64,000 bases of DNA from Microbacterium oxydans (GCF_026559675.1 NZ_CP092891.1:930001-994000), one strand, 5' to 3'. Positions 1 to 8,162 are shown, counted from the stretch's first letter. Notes: generated by a model from the sequence alone, not told the origin. A program made the numbers and translations.

Positions 1-201
1 GTCGTGATCCACGGGGCGATCCGCGACCGTGTCGCGATCGACGGGCTCGACCTCGGCGTCAAGGCCCTCGGAACCAACCCCCGCAAGAGCGTGAAGCTCG
101 GCGCGGGAGAGGTCGACGCGATCCTCGAGTTCGGAGGAGTGGTGTTCCGGCCCGGCGCACGTCTCTACAGCGATGAGGACGGCATCCTCGTCGAGCGCTG
201 A
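1..201 (+). CDS. rraA: RraA family protein, C-terminal end (partial)
   Basis: Only the last 66 codons are present; the gene is cut by the window edge and is open in frame from base 1. The residues VIHGAIRD near the start and the later [13 protein letters not shown] segment match the C-terminal half of the RraA / demethylmenaquinone methyltransferase-like fold (regulator of RNase E activity A, or HMG aldolase-like proteins of the same fold). Members form trimeric rings; some inhibit RNase E and others are class II aldolases, so the exact role cannot be read from this fragment. It ends 42 bases before truA. The family call is fairly secure; the specific function is not. Confidence 0.75.
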   Translation, partial: VVIHGAIRDRVAIDGLDLGVKALGTNPRKSVKLGAGEVDAILEFGGVVFRPGARLYSDEDGILVER

Positions 202-231
202 GGGTCGCCGGGGCGCGGCGGCGAGGTGTCC

Positions 232-237
232 TAGGCT
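232..237 (+). promoter_or_regulatory. -10 box of a probable leaderless truA transcript
   Basis: TAGGCT lies exactly 6 bases before the GTG start of truA and no Shine-Dalgarno sequence is visible in between. This is the geometry of leaderless actinobacterial genes, where transcription starts at the start codon. Inferred from spacing only. Confidence 0.5.
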
Positions 238-243
238 TGCTCC

Positions 244-1098
244 GTGCGCATCCGGCTCGACATCGCCTACGACGGCACCCACTTCCGCGGGTGGGCGAAG
301 CAGCCGACGCTCCGCACGGTGCAGGGCACGCTGGAGGCCGCTCTCGCCCGGATCGTCGGCTCCGACGTGCAGTTCGTGGTGGCCGGCCGCACCGACGCCG
401 GCGTGCACGCGAGCGGCCAGGTCGCACACGTCGATCTCGACGAGAGGCAGTGGGCGCGCATCGAGGCCCGGCAGGGGCGTACGCCGCAGGACCCGGTCGA
501 GGCCATCGCCGGGCGCATGCGCGGCGTGCTCGGGGCCTACTCCGACGTGACGGTCACCCGCTCGTCGATCGCGCCCGAAGGGTTCGACGCCCGGTTCTCC
601 GCGGTGTGGCGCCGCTACCGGTACCGTCTCGCCGACGGGCAGACCGGATTCGACCCGCTGCGTCGCCACGACACGACCACCGTCCGCGGGCGCCTCGACG
701 AGCGGGCGATGGATGCCGCCGCCCGAACCCTCATCGGGCTGCACGACTTCGCGGCGTACTGCAAGCCTCGTGACGAGGCGACGACGATCCGCACCCTGCT
801 CGACTACCGCTGGGATCGCGACGCCGAGGGTGTGCTCGTCGCGGAGGTCAAGGCCGACGCGTTCTGCCACAGCATGGTGCGCGCGCTGGTCGGCGCCTGT
901 GTCGCGGTGGGGGAGGGACGCCTCGATGTGGACGACCTCGTGGTGCTGCGCGATGCGCTGACCCGGACGAGCGAGTTCAAGGTGCTGGCGGCCCGCGGAC
1001 TGATCCTCACCGAGGTCGGGTATCCGGCCGACGAGCTGCTCTCCGCCCGGGCGGAGCAGACGCGGGCACGACGCGACGGCACCAGCGGCGGCGACTGA
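244..1098 (+). CDS. truA: tRNA pseudouridine synthase A
   Basis: TruA isomerises uridines 38-40 of the tRNA anticodon arm to pseudouridine in the cytoplasm. The 284-residue product has the usual family length. The N-terminal motif AYDGTHFRGW is followed by the catalytic loop GRTDAGVHA with the nucleophilic Asp at residue 51, and later by FCHSMVRALVGA, typical of the C-terminal half. The GTG start at 244 is chosen because RIRLDIAYDG follows at once as in homologues, and because a -10 box lies 6 bases upstream. In most actinobacteria truA is followed directly by rplM; here rplM is about 8.5 kb away, separated by the WXG100 locus. Confidence 0.97.
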   Translation: MRIRLDIAYDGTHFRGWAKQPTLRTVQGTLEAALARIVGSDVQFVVAGRTDAGVHASGQVAHVDLDERQWARIEARQGRTPQDPVEAIAGRMRGVLGAYSDVTVTRSSIAPEGFDARFSAVWRRYRYRLADGQTGFDPLRRHDTTTVRGRLDERAMDAAARTLIGLHDFAAYCKPRDEATTIRTLLDYRWDRDAEGVLVAEVKADAFCHSMVRALVGACVAVGEGRLDVDDLVVLRDALTRTSEFKVLAARGLILTEVGYPADELLSARAEQTRARRDGTSGGD

Positions 1099-1147
1099 CC
1101 GCGTCAGGGTCCTCTTCCCTGCACCGCTCTTCCCGACACCCTCTGCC

Positions 1148-1198
1148 TTCGATGGGGAGTTGTCCCCATCGAAGGACGCGCATCCGGCGTTCTATTGT
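1148..1198 (+). promoter_or_regulatory. Palindromic operator and -10 box before the first WXG100-type gene
   Basis: A palindrome with perfect 11-bp arms (TTCGATGGGGA, spacer GTTG, TCCCCATCGAA; 1148-1173) is followed after 22 bases by TATTGT (1193-1198), a plausible -10 box. The same palindrome with the same 22-base distance to a TAGTGT box occurs before both copies of the duplicated WXG100 gene (5299-5322 and 8580-8603), and a close relative lies upstream of fliA (51188-51205). No ordinary -35 box is visible; the palindrome's downstream arm occupies the -35 position, which suggests an activator-dependent promoter. The regulator is unknown. Confidence 0.65.
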
Positions 1199-1229
1199 GG
1201 GGGAGGTCGACGCGACGGGGGAGGACACG

Positions 1230-1535
1230 ATGGCCGGCGAAGGTGTGAAGATCCCGCTGACATCCATGGCGGAGCTCAGCGATGCTCTGGCGGCGATCAT
1301 CGCCGAGTACTCGGACGCCGCAGGGCGCACCGCGGAACTCGAGGGTGCGATCGGTTCGCCGCAGGGCGACAGCAGCCTTCGGGGCGCGGCCTCGGCGTTC
1401 GAGGCGGAGTGGGACGACAAGCGCGAGACGCAGCGCCGCCACCTCGAGGAGATGAAGAAGCGCATCGACGACACCCGTCAGGCATGGGAAGACGTCGACC
1501 GAGAGCTGACGAAGATGATGGAGCCGAAGGCATGA
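1230..1535 (+). CDS. Small WXG100-size protein of the ESX-like locus
   Basis: This 101-residue protein has no signal peptide or membrane segment and is predicted almost wholly helical, with a long charged second half (EEMKKRIDDTRQAWEDVDREL). Size, helical hairpin-like pattern and a mid-protein Trp (AFEAEWDDK) fit the WXG100/ESAT-6-like group of small type VII substrates, although a strict W-x-G is absent. The ATG at 1230 is preceded by GGGGGAGGA; an upstream extension is open but has no ribosome site and overlaps the operator. It overlaps the next gene by 4 bases (ATGA), so the two are probably co-translated. It is the first gene of the plus-strand module. Function unknown. Confidence 0.7.
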   Translation: MAGEGVKIPLTSMAELSDALAAIIAEYSDAAGRTAELEGAIGSPQGDSSLRGAASAFEAEWDDKRETQRRHLEEMKKRIDDTRQAWEDVDRELTKMMEPKA

Positions 1536-2791
1536 CGGAGAACTCCTACCTCTTCGCCCGGGACCAGATGCCCCGCACGCCCGGGTCCCGCGAGGTGATC
1601 AAGATCGTCGGCGATCCCTCGACCATCACGCGCCGGGGCACCGACATCGTCGAGCTCGGCGACATGATGAGTCGTGCCGCACGCACGCTCGAACTCTTCG
1701 CGAACGGCACCATCGGCAAGGGCGAGTCCTTCGATTCCGTACGCGATCAGGCGTCGGAGGTGCACGGGGATCTCGCGACCGCGGCCAAGCGCTACGGGCC
1801 GAGCGGCGATGCGCTGGTCGCCTACGCGTCGGCGCTGTCGACGGTGCAGGCCGCCACGGACGCCCTCGTGGATCAGGCCGCGGCTGCATGGTCCGAGGTG
1901 AACGAGGCCTCGCACGCTCTCGGGCAGGCCTCGAGCGCGCAGAGCACCTACGATTTCGAGGCGAACCACGACCAGGACCCCGCGGGCGACCGCCCGTCGA
2001 CCGCGGCGCAGCAGCAGGCGTTCGATACCCGCGTCGGCGACTTCCAGTCCTACCTGAATCAGTACGACGCGCCCGTCGAGGTGTGGGAGAGCGCCTACGA
2101 CACCGCGCTGCAGAAGCTCGAGAAGACCACGGCCGACGGCATCAGCGACGGCTTCTGGGACAACGCGATGCCGTTCATCGAGGGGCTGCTGAAGGTGCTC
2201 ACCGTGGTGTGCGTGATCCTCATCATCGCGGCGTTCGTCCTGACGGGGCCGCTGGCCGCCATCGCGGCCGCCCTCGCCGTCGTCGTGGGCGTCGTCTCGC
2301 TCCTGGGAGAGCTCGCGCGTCTGCACACCGGGCGCGGCAGCTGGGGCGAGGTCGCCCTCGCGGCGATCGGCGTCTTCCCGTTCGGAAAGCTCGCGAAGCT
2401 GGGCAACCTCGCGGACTTCGCGGCCGTCGGATCGAAGTTCCCGCGCCTCACCGGCAGCATCCGTCTGATCGGCTCCGAGTTCAGCGACGCCCGGGCGGGC
2501 TTCAAGGCCTTGGACGGACTCCTCGAGCAGAAGCTCAACCTGCGTCTGTTCGACTACGGGCTCAACACCCGCAACATGCTCCGCGGCCTCTACGGTCCGA
2601 GCCTGGCATGGGAGGCGAAGGCGTTCACGGGCAGCCTCGGCAACGGGTGGCGGGCGCTGGCCGGCTTCGCGCCGGGGTCGATGCCGCAGACGCTCGGCCA
2701 AGCCTTCGCCGGCTCTGCGCAGGCGTACGCCCAGGGCCTCGTCGGCCTCATGGGCATCAAGAGCATCGCGGGCTGGGGCGGCGTGGGCTAG
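1532..2791 (+). CDS. Putative type VII cargo / polymorphic-toxin-like protein with central membrane region
   Basis: The 419-residue product has an N-terminal helical part (about residues 1-200) resembling WXG/LXG-type secretion domains, a hydrophobic region at about 220-265 (two segments, VLTVVCVILIIAAFVLTG and the Ala/Val-rich stretch after it), then TGRGSWGEVALAAIGVFPFG and a C-terminal tail of about 130 residues. The TGRGSW-plus-hydrophobic layout is shared with the minus-strand protein at 6720-7847 and is common in actinobacterial polymorphic-toxin pre-toxin regions. No known toxin domain is recognisable in the tail. The start ATG overlaps the stop of the preceding small gene. Secretion by an ESX system is inferred; no EccC ATPase lies in the window. 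Confidence 0.6.
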   Translation: MTENSYLFARDQMPRTPGSREVIKIVGDPSTITRRGTDIVELGDMMSRAARTLELFANGTIGKGESFDSVRDQASEVHGDLATAAKRYGPSGDALVAYASALSTVQAATDALVDQAAAAWSEVNEASHALGQASSAQSTYDFEANHDQDPAGDRPSTAAQQQAFDTRVGDFQSYLNQYDAPVEVWESAYDTALQKLEKTTADGISDGFWDNAMPFIEGLLKVLTVVCVILIIAAFVLTGPLAAIAAALAVVVGVVSLLGELARLHTGRGSWGEVALAAIGVFPFGKLAKLGNLADFAAVGSKFPRLTGSIRLIGSEFSDARAGFKALDGLLEQKLNLRLFDYGLNTRNMLRGLYGPSLAWEAKAFTGSLGNGWRALAGFAPGSMPQTLGQAFAGSAQAYAQGLVGLMGIKSIAGWGGVG

Positions 2792-2797
2792 TAGGCT
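2792..2797 (+). promoter_or_regulatory. Possible internal -10 box
   Basis: TAGGCT directly follows the stop codon of the preceding gene, 37 bases ahead of the next start. It matches the -10 type used elsewhere in this window and could give the three downstream genes their own promoter. Weak evidence: sequence resemblance only. Confidence 0.3.
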
Positions 2798-2833
2798 CAG
2801 GCCCCGTGCCCGGACGATCGAGGAAGCAACACC

Positions 2834-3445
2834 ATGTCACTTCGCGCTGAGCTGATCGCGCCCACCGAACTCATTCCCGGATTCGCGATCCTCCTTCCCG
2901 AGGGGTGGGGTTCGTTCGACGGTGATCAGGGAGCCTTGCGCGGACGGCTGACGGAAGCGCTGGCCGCACTCACACCGGCGCAGCGCCCACTGCTGGCCCC
3001 ACGGCTCGAGGAGCTGGTCACGACCGCCGCAGAGAACGCCGAGTCCGGAAAGGTGATCCGCACCTTCGCGCAGCAGTCCACACCCGCCGACGCCTTCCTG
3101 CCGCTCTCGCTCGTGGCCTCGCGGCTGGAGGCTCCGGTCGGCAGCACGATCGCCGCGCTCGGCGCGCAGCTCATCGCCGCCAACGGTGCCGCACCCCTCG
3201 ACGAGACCGGGACGATCCTCCGCTGGAGCACGACGTCGCAGACCCGGGTGGATGATGCGGCGATCGCCATCGAGACCGTCAACTACCTGCTCCCGGTGCC
3301 GGAGCGCCCCACCCGAGGGCTGCTCTTCCAGGCGGGCATCCTGCGCGGAGCCGACGGTGCGGCCGTGGATGAAGACGGCATCACCGCGATGAGCGCTCTC
3401 TGCGACGCGATCGTGTCGACCGTGCGTTGGCGACGCGATGCCTGA
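2834..3445 (+). CDS. Hypothetical soluble protein of the ESX-like locus
   Basis: A 203-residue protein without signal peptide or membrane segment. An early LPEGWGSF motif and a late run of hydrophobic and helical segments resemble the 211-residue protein of the opposite module (MPQGWIEF near its start), so the two are probably distant paralogues. A GAGGA ribosome site precedes the ATG. The end overlaps the next gene by 8 bases. By context it may be a chaperone, immunity or accessory factor for the secreted proteins, but nothing in the sequence identifies a function. Confidence 0.65.
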   Translation: MSLRAELIAPTELIPGFAILLPEGWGSFDGDQGALRGRLTEALAALTPAQRPLLAPRLEELVTTAAENAESGKVIRTFAQQSTPADAFLPLSLVASRLEAPVGSTIAALGAQLIAANGAAPLDETGTILRWSTTSQTRVDDAAIAIETVNYLLPVPERPTRGLLFQAGILRGADGAAVDEDGITAMSALCDAIVSTVRWRRDA

Positions 3446-3998
3446 GCTCTCCGTCTCACCCGATCCGTCGGTCTGGTCGCTCGTCCCGCAACGCGACGAC
3501 GCCCCCGCGTGGATCCACGCGCTCACCCGGGACCTGCCGGATGCGCAGAAGGTCCAGGTCGCCGGGGCCGCAGAGCTGGCGCTGCAGACGCGGGAAGCGG
3601 TCGGAGAAGGGATGGTGCTGCTGCTCAGCGAACCCACGTCCGGGCTCGCTGCCGCACTCACTCTCCTCGTCACGGCCGCGCCCGCCGTCACCGACGTCGC
3701 CCGCGCGACCGAGCTCGCGCTCGCGGTCTCGCCGTCGGCCTGGACGCCGGCGGTCGCGCCGTTCGAACTCAACGACATGCCGGGCTGGCGGGTGAGCGTG
3801 CTCGGCACCCGGTCCGGGGTCGAGGACGCCGCCGACCCCGTCACCCTCCTCGACGAGGCGCGGGTCACCTATGTGTTCGCCCTCTCGGACAGGCTGTCCA
3901 TCGCGCAGCTGTCCCCTCTCGCCCCCGCAGCCGCCGCCGTGGCGATGGCGCTCACCGAGCAGATGCTCCCGACGCTGGAAGTGACCGACCGTGACTGA
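3438..3998 (+). CDS. Hypothetical soluble protein of the ESX-like locus
   Basis: A 186-residue, Ala/Leu/Val-rich protein with no membrane segment or signal peptide. The order of elements (W-L-P near the start, a MPGWRVSV strand in the middle, a strand-plus-helix end with ALSDRLSIAQLSPLAP) resembles the preceding 203-residue protein and the 211-residue protein on the minus strand, suggesting a small family expanded within the locus. It overlaps both neighbours by 8 bases, so the three genes are translationally coupled. No recognisable domain or catalytic motif. Confidence 0.65.
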   Translation: MPELSVSPDPSVWSLVPQRDDAPAWIHALTRDLPDAQKVQVAGAAELALQTREAVGEGMVLLLSEPTSGLAAALTLLVTAAPAVTDVARATELALAVSPSAWTPAVAPFELNDMPGWRVSVLGTRSGVEDAADPVTLLDEARVTYVFALSDRLSIAQLSPLAPAAAAVAMALTEQMLPTLEVTDRD

Positions 3999-4866
3999 CC
4001 GCACGCCCGACGACCTCAACGCCATCGCCCTCGTCCGCCAGGACCTCGGCGCCCAGTCCCCCCGGGACGCGAGCGCGGCCCGGATCGATGACACGGTGCT
4101 GCGGATCCATGGGCTGAAGGAACTCGGCAGCAGCCTCTGGGCGGAGGCGTCGAAGGTGAGCGATCGCGCGAAGGCGGCTGTCACCGCACGCGTCAAAGCC
4201 GAATACGGCGTGCGGAGCCCCCGGAACGGCCTCATCCCGACCCTGGTGCTGATCCTCACGTTCGCGGGCGCGATCCCGATCGGATTCCTCAACGCGATAC
4301 GCCTCGGCTCGGCGGGCGGCGAGATCATCGCCGCCGTGCTCACCGCGGGAATCGGCATCGCCCAGCTGGTCCTGTCGCTCAGCACCGGGATCCGCCCGGT
4401 CGCCCGACCCACGGTCTTCCAGTCCCGGATCTCGGTCGTCGTGCTGCTGGTGTCGGTCGTGATCGGCTTCGTCCTCACCGACGGCGTACCCCGCATCCTC
4501 TTCATCGTCGGCGCCCTCGGCACCCTGTGCGCCGCGATCATCTACACGATGGGACGGGCACGCGACCCCGAGGCCACCGAGCGGATCGACGACGCGGAGC
4601 GTCGGGCGCGCATCGAAGTGACCCGTGACGTCGATGCCGAGCGGCGACGCATGCGGGCAGAGCTCGAGAGCGCGCTGGCAGGACGTGATGACCTCGACAC
4701 GATGCGGCGCACGCGCTCGCTCGCGATCGCGGCCTTCCGGGAGGAGGGCGGGAAGGCGGAAGACGCCGATCCGACGGCTCTCCCCGGCGAGTACATCATC
4801 CGCGACAACACGAATCGGTGGCTGCCGCTGACCGAGCAGGGGCTCTGGCCGCCGTCCGGTCGATGA
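3991..4866 (+). CDS. Four-span membrane protein with C-terminal coiled coil
   Basis: The 291-residue product begins with a soluble stretch of about 75 residues, then four predicted membrane spans (roughly residues 78-100, 108-135, 147-165 and 167-188), and ends in an Arg/Glu-rich segment (RIDDAERRARIEVTRDVDAE) likely to form a coiled coil. It is the last gene of the plus-strand module. The minus-strand module also ends in a multi-spanning protein (5413-6078). It may be a membrane component or immunity-type partner of the cargo proteins; this is context only. Confidence 0.65.
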   Translation: MTDRTPDDLNAIALVRQDLGAQSPRDASAARIDDTVLRIHGLKELGSSLWAEASKVSDRAKAAVTARVKAEYGVRSPRNGLIPTLVLILTFAGAIPIGFLNAIRLGSAGGEIIAAVLTAGIGIAQLVLSLSTGIRPVARPTVFQSRISVVVLLVSVVIGFVLTDGVPRILFIVGALGTLCAAIIYTMGRARDPEATERIDDAERRARIEVTRDVDAERRRMRAELESALAGRDDLDTMRRTRSLAIAAFREEGGKAEDADPTALPGEYIIRDNTNRWLPLTEQGLWPPSGR

Positions 4867-4877
4867 CCCCGCGACGA

Positions 4878-4912
4878 CGAAGAGGGCCGACCGTGATGGT
4901 CGACCCTCTTCG
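4878..4912. terminator. Bidirectional terminator between convergent genes
   Basis: A 15-bp inverted repeat (CGAAGAGGGCCGACC / GGTCGACCCTCTTCG, one G-U wobble) with a 5-base loop lies between the convergent ends of the membrane-protein gene and the first WXG100 copy. No T-run follows, as is usual in high-GC actinobacteria. Confidence 0.75.
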
Positions 4913-4929
4913 TGAAAGCGTGCGGCGTG

Positions 4930-5217
4930 TCAGCTGCCGGCGAGCTGCTGGTCCAGGTCCTGGATCGCGCGCATCATGCCGAGCAGCGACTCGGACATGT
5001 CGTTGATGCCGTCGACCGCGGTCTTCAGACCCGTCGTCAGCTCCGTGTAGCCCTCACCGAACTTCCCCGACGCGTGCTGCGTCTTGAAGTCCTCACCCAG
5101 CAGGGTGTCCACCTGACCCTTCAGCGTGTCCAGCTGACCCTGAATGTCATCACGAGCCTGCGACAGCGACGACGCCACCTGCTCCATCTCTGCATAAGAC
5201 GCACCGAAATCGGCCAT
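4930..5217 (-). CDS. WXG100-type (ESAT-6-like) protein, copy A
   Basis: A 95-residue helical protein in the size range of WXG100 proteins, secreted dimeric helical hairpins exported by type VII systems. The start MADFGASYAEMEQVASSLSQ is typical. The canonical W-x-G turn is replaced here by a GEDFKTQHASGKFGEG segment. The ATG at 5217 is preceded by the ribosome site CCGGAGGTG; the longer open frame upstream runs through the promoter and is rejected. The coding sequence is identical to the copy at 8211-8498. Export by an ESX machine encoded elsewhere is inferred. Confidence 0.85.
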   Translation of the reverse strand: MADFGASYAEMEQVASSLSQARDDIQGQLDTLKGQVDTLLGEDFKTQHASGKFGEGYTELTTGLKTAVDGINDMSESLLGMMRAIQDLDQQLAGS

Positions 5218-5272
5218 CGTCCACACCTCCGGAAATCGAGAGAACCGGACCCCTCCGGCCCGAATACACCCC

Positions 5273-5322
5273 ACACTACGGAACCCCACCCCACACCGTC
5301 GATGGGGACAACTCCCCATCGA
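5273..5322 (-). promoter_or_regulatory. Operator and promoter of WXG100 copy A
   Basis: Read on the minus strand, the palindrome TCGATGGGGA-GTTG-TCCCCATCGA (5322-5299) is followed 22 bases later by TAGTGT (5278-5273), the same arrangement as at 1148-1198. The leader to the start codon is about 50 bases. Confidence 0.65.
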
Positions 5323-5412
5323 GCGGAGAACGGCCCTCGCGAGAGCTCCGCCCGATCGGTCAGAGCTTCCCTCGGCTGTTCTTCCGCTGCGCCAGGAGTC
5401 GGGGCGTTCGCG

Positions 5413-6078
5413 TCAGCGCCGGACGAAGGCCGAACGGATCCGCACCCACAGCGGGTCGGCCTCGGAAAGACCGGAGACGAGATGCATCACGCCGCCGATC
5501 TGGCCGATCCCGGCCACCAGGGCGATCAGGCCGACGACGGCCGACGCCGCCGTCATCGAGGTGACCTGCTCGTTCAGATCGCGGACGAACAGCGCGATGC
5601 CGCCGACGGCGATCAGCAGCGCGAGGGCCGCGGAGACGAGGCGCACGAAGACCCGCGGCTCGAAATTCACCGTGCGCGCCCCGAGCCACCCGCCCGCGCG
5701 GCGCTGCCGGCCTCCTGTCGTGTACGGCACGCGGAGCCACCACGACGCGGCGGACAGGAGCCGTCGCCCGCTCCACCACAGCGCGACCAGGAGACCAGCG
5801 CCGGCGAGCCCGACGATCGCCGCGACCACGATCACCACCAGATCGACCGCAGCCGGCGACCCCCCGAGCATCCGCACGGCTTCGATCATTCCCGCCACGA
5901 CGAAGGCGCCGCCGATCGCCAGCACGAAGCCGAGCAGGCCGAGGCCCCATCGCGACCAGCGCTCGAAGTCGGAGCGCAGCGCGGCGGCGGCGCGATCCGC
6001 GTCCAGGGGCCGGGCGTCCGGCGTGCGGGCCGCATCGATGAAGGGACGCGACTCGGGTCGGATCAGCGCAAATGCCAT
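5413..6078 (-). CDS. Multi-spanning membrane protein of the ESX-like locus
   Basis: The 221-residue product has two pairs of strongly hydrophobic segments (about residues 43-66 and 80-103, then 146-165 and 173-200), separated by a basic loop rich in Arg and Trp. No signal peptide or catalytic motif is visible. It is the last gene of the minus-strand module and follows the 211-residue soluble protein by 9 bases. The plus-strand module ends in a comparable membrane protein, although the two show little direct similarity. Function unknown. Confidence 0.65.
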   Translation of the reverse strand: MAFALIRPESRPFIDAARTPDARPLDADRAAAALRSDFERWSRWGLGLLGFVLAIGGAFVVAGMIEAVRMLGGSPAAVDLVVIVVAAIVGLAGAGLLVALWWSGRRLLSAASWWLRVPYTTGGRQRRAGGWLGARTVNFEPRVFVRLVSAALALLIAVGGIALFVRDLNEQVTSMTAASAVVGLIALVAGIGQIGGVMHLVSGLSEADPLWVRIRSAFVRR

Positions 6079-6087
6079 GGACTCAGG

Positions 6088-6723
6088 TTATTCGCCGTCC
6101 AGGGGCGCCTCGAACCGTGCGCCCTCGGGGAGCTGCGGTTCGACGCCCTCGGGCAGGTACTGCGTCATCGAGAGCGCGAAGGCGGTCAGCACCGCGAGCT
6201 CCTGACGCTGTTCGGCATCCGAGCACATCCCCATGATGAGCACCGTGCCGGCATCGTCGGGGAGCCGGATCTCGCCGACGGTCATGACCGCATCGACGCC
6301 GCCCTGCGACAGGGCCCCGCTCGAGACCGTGCCGACCCGACCGTCCGGCGAGGTGAACGTCTCGGCGGTGCTGTCCTCGCCGAACCGTCCCAGCGGGAGG
6401 AGCCGATGCAGTGCCACGGAGTCCGCCACCTCGTCGGCTGTCGTGGCCACGACGTGCGTGCAGAGGAACGACACGGCCGGACGTTCGCCGAGGACGATCG
6501 AGACCCCGGCGAAGTCGAACGGGACGTCGGAGAACGTGCGCACCCCGGCGTGGAAACCCTCGGTGATCGCCGCGCGCGCCTCGTCGGGGAGCCAGCCCTC
6601 GCCGCTCTCCAGATAGCGTTCGATCCACTCGTCCGGCGACCGGTCGCCGAGGGCGCGGAACTCGATCCAGCCCTGCGGCATCCGCTGCCACACCCGATGC
6701 CGGGTCTGCGATGCGGCGGTCAC
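6088..6723 (-). CDS. Hypothetical soluble protein of the ESX-like locus
   Basis: A 211-residue protein beginning at GTG 6723, which overlaps the stop of the upstream gene by 4 bases (GTGA), so the two are probably co-translated. A much longer open frame extends upstream but is antisense-like and overlaps the neighbour. An early MPQGWIEF motif and a late strand-helix unit (AGTVLIMGMCSD... ALSMTQYLPEG) resemble the proteins at 2834-3445 and 3438-3998. No membrane segment or known domain. Possibly a chaperone or accessory factor for the locus; not shown by sequence. Confidence 0.6.
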   Translation of the reverse strand: MTAASQTRHRVWQRMPQGWIEFRALGDRSPDEWIERYLESGEGWLPDEARAAITEGFHAGVRTFSDVPFDFAGVSIVLGERPAVSFLCTHVVATTADEVADSVALHRLLPLGRFGEDSTAETFTSPDGRVGTVSSGALSQGGVDAVMTVGEIRLPDDAGTVLIMGMCSDAEQRQELAVLTAFALSMTQYLPEGVEPQLPEGARFEAPLDGE

Positions 6724-7847
6724 AGCTCGTCGTCCGTCTTCGGGCCTTCGCCGCGGATCGTGTTCGAGGCCCGCTCGGCGAGGTTCTGCCAGGGACCGCC
6801 GAGGCTCTCGACGAAGCTCTGACCGTTGTCGTGCGCATCCTTCGCGGACGACATCATCCAGTAGGTGTTCGCCACCATGTTGCTCATGTTGATGTTGAGA
6901 GTGACGGCCAGCGTTCCCGCGGCGGTGCCACCACCGGCGAGTGCCGGCGTCATGCGCTGGATCGAGGGGATCAGCACCGCACCACCCGGGCCGATCAGCG
7001 ACTTCGCGGCGGCACCGAGCGCGCCACCCGCGAGCAGTCCGAGCGCACCGACCGCGAAGTCCGTCCAGGACCCCCGGCCGGTGAGTGCCTGGAGGCCGTC
7101 GATGGCGACGAGGGCGATCGACATGATCAGAGCGACCGTGCCGAGGACGGGGAAGAAGATCGAGAGGATCGCGATGATCGGGAGCGCCGCCCGGAGGATG
7201 TCCTCCAGGATCGGCACGACGTTGTCCATGAGCCACTCGCCGGCGTCCGCCAGCCAGTTGCCCGCTCCTTCGAGGAAGTTGGAGAACGCGTTGCCCTTGT
7301 AGGCGCTGAGCGTCTCGCTCGCGCCGACCAGCTGCTCCGCGGCGACGGCCGCATCCGAGTCGACCTCGCTCTTGAGCCGGTGGGCCGCGGCGATGACGTC
7401 GTCGAGGTCGCCCTGTGCGGTCGCGAGCGCGGTCGTCGCCGCCGAGAGCGCATCCGGGTCGGCGTCGTCGGCGTCGGCCGCATCGGCGGCCTTCGACTTC
7501 GCGGTGGCCTTGCTGTTGACCGTCGCGGCGGCAGCGGCCGCCTGCTCCTCGAGGGCGCGCGCCCGCGTCTGGTAGCCGGAGAGCTGAGTGGCCCAGGTGC
7601 CGAGGGCGTCCCGGGAGGTGCGCAGCGCCGATCCCGTGTCGATCAGGTGGGGGCGGAAGTCCTCACTCATCGCCGAGCGGAAGGCGACGGCCGCCTCACC
7701 GGTCCAGGCGGCGTCATCGTCGCCGTTGAGCATCGCCAGCGCGTCTTCGACGCTGTCACAGCCGGACGAGAGCCCGGTGACGAACTCCTCGAGCTGCCCG
7801 ACGTCGCCGGGTGCCGGGTCGAAACCCAGAGCGGGGAAGGCGCTCAC
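6720..7847 (-). CDS. WXG-domain protein with central membrane region, putative type VII cargo
   Basis: The 375-residue product starts with a helical WXG-like domain (W-T-G in AAWTGEAAVAFRS near residue 48) and a coiled-coil, Ala/Asp-rich stretch (about 100-190). A hydrophobic region follows (about 212-245, VVPILEDILRAALPIIAILS), then TGRGSWTDFAVGALGLLAGG and a C-terminal tail of about 100 residues. The shared TGRGSW block makes it a probable paralogue of the protein at 1532-2791. No recognised toxin or enzyme motif lies in the tail. It overlaps both neighbours by 4 bases. Export by a type VII system is inferred from the WXG motif and context. Confidence 0.65.
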   Translation of the reverse strand: MSAFPALGFDPAPGDVGQLEEFVTGLSSGCDSVEDALAMLNGDDDAAWTGEAAVAFRSAMSEDFRPHLIDTGSALRTSRDALGTWATQLSGYQTRARALEEQAAAAAATVNSKATAKSKAADAADADDADPDALSAATTALATAQGDLDDVIAAAHRLKSEVDSDAAVAAEQLVGASETLSAYKGNAFSNFLEGAGNWLADAGEWLMDNVVPILEDILRAALPIIAILSIFFPVLGTVALIMSIALVAIDGLQALTGRGSWTDFAVGALGLLAGGALGAAAKSLIGPGGAVLIPSIQRMTPALAGGGTAAGTLAVTLNINMSNMVANTYWMMSSAKDAHDNGQSFVESLGGPWQNLAERASNTIRGEGPKTDDEL

Positions 7848-8143
7848 GATGCTCCCCCTTCCGGTTCCATGCTCGCGGCGAGCTCGGAGTCGAGTCCGCG
7901 GAACGCCTCGAGGATGCCCTGCAGCCCCTTGCCGGCGTCTTCCGCGTAACGCCCGAGCTTGTCGAGACCGCCGCCCCAGGAGTCGTGCAGATCGTCGAGA
8001 CGCCGACGCAGCTCCTCCTGCGGCACCGCGGCACCGGAGACGGAACCGAGTCCGCTCGTCGCCGCGTCCAGAGACGAGCGCATGTTCGCGTACGCGGTCC
8101 GGCTCGCCTCCATGGCGGCGTAGTCGATACTCACATCAGGCAT
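7844..8143 (-). CDS. WXG100-type small protein
   Basis: A 99-residue helical protein with an unmistakable WXG turn (HDSWGGGLDKLG) at mid-length, as in ESAT-6-like proteins. GAGGGGGG precedes the ATG at 8143. It overlaps the next gene by 4 bases and heads the minus-strand module. A hairpin terminator separates it from the WXG100 copy B upstream, so it may depend on readthrough from that promoter. Confidence 0.8.
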   Translation of the reverse strand: MPDVSIDYAAMEASRTAYANMRSSLDAATSGLGSVSGAAVPQEELRRRLDDLHDSWGGGLDKLGRYAEDAGKGLQGILEAFRGLDSELAASMEPEGGAS

Positions 8144-8162
8144 GGTTCCCCCCTCAGTCGGG

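Larger units (their letters stand above)
4925..5325. repeat. 401-bp perfect direct repeat, copy A
   Basis: Bases 4925-5325 are identical, base for base as read, to 8206-8606 in the same orientation. The unit holds a whole WXG100 gene, its 5' leader, -10 box and palindromic operator, and stops abruptly on both sides. No terminal inverted repeats or transposase are present, so recent duplication or gene conversion is more likely than transposition. Confidence 0.95.
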
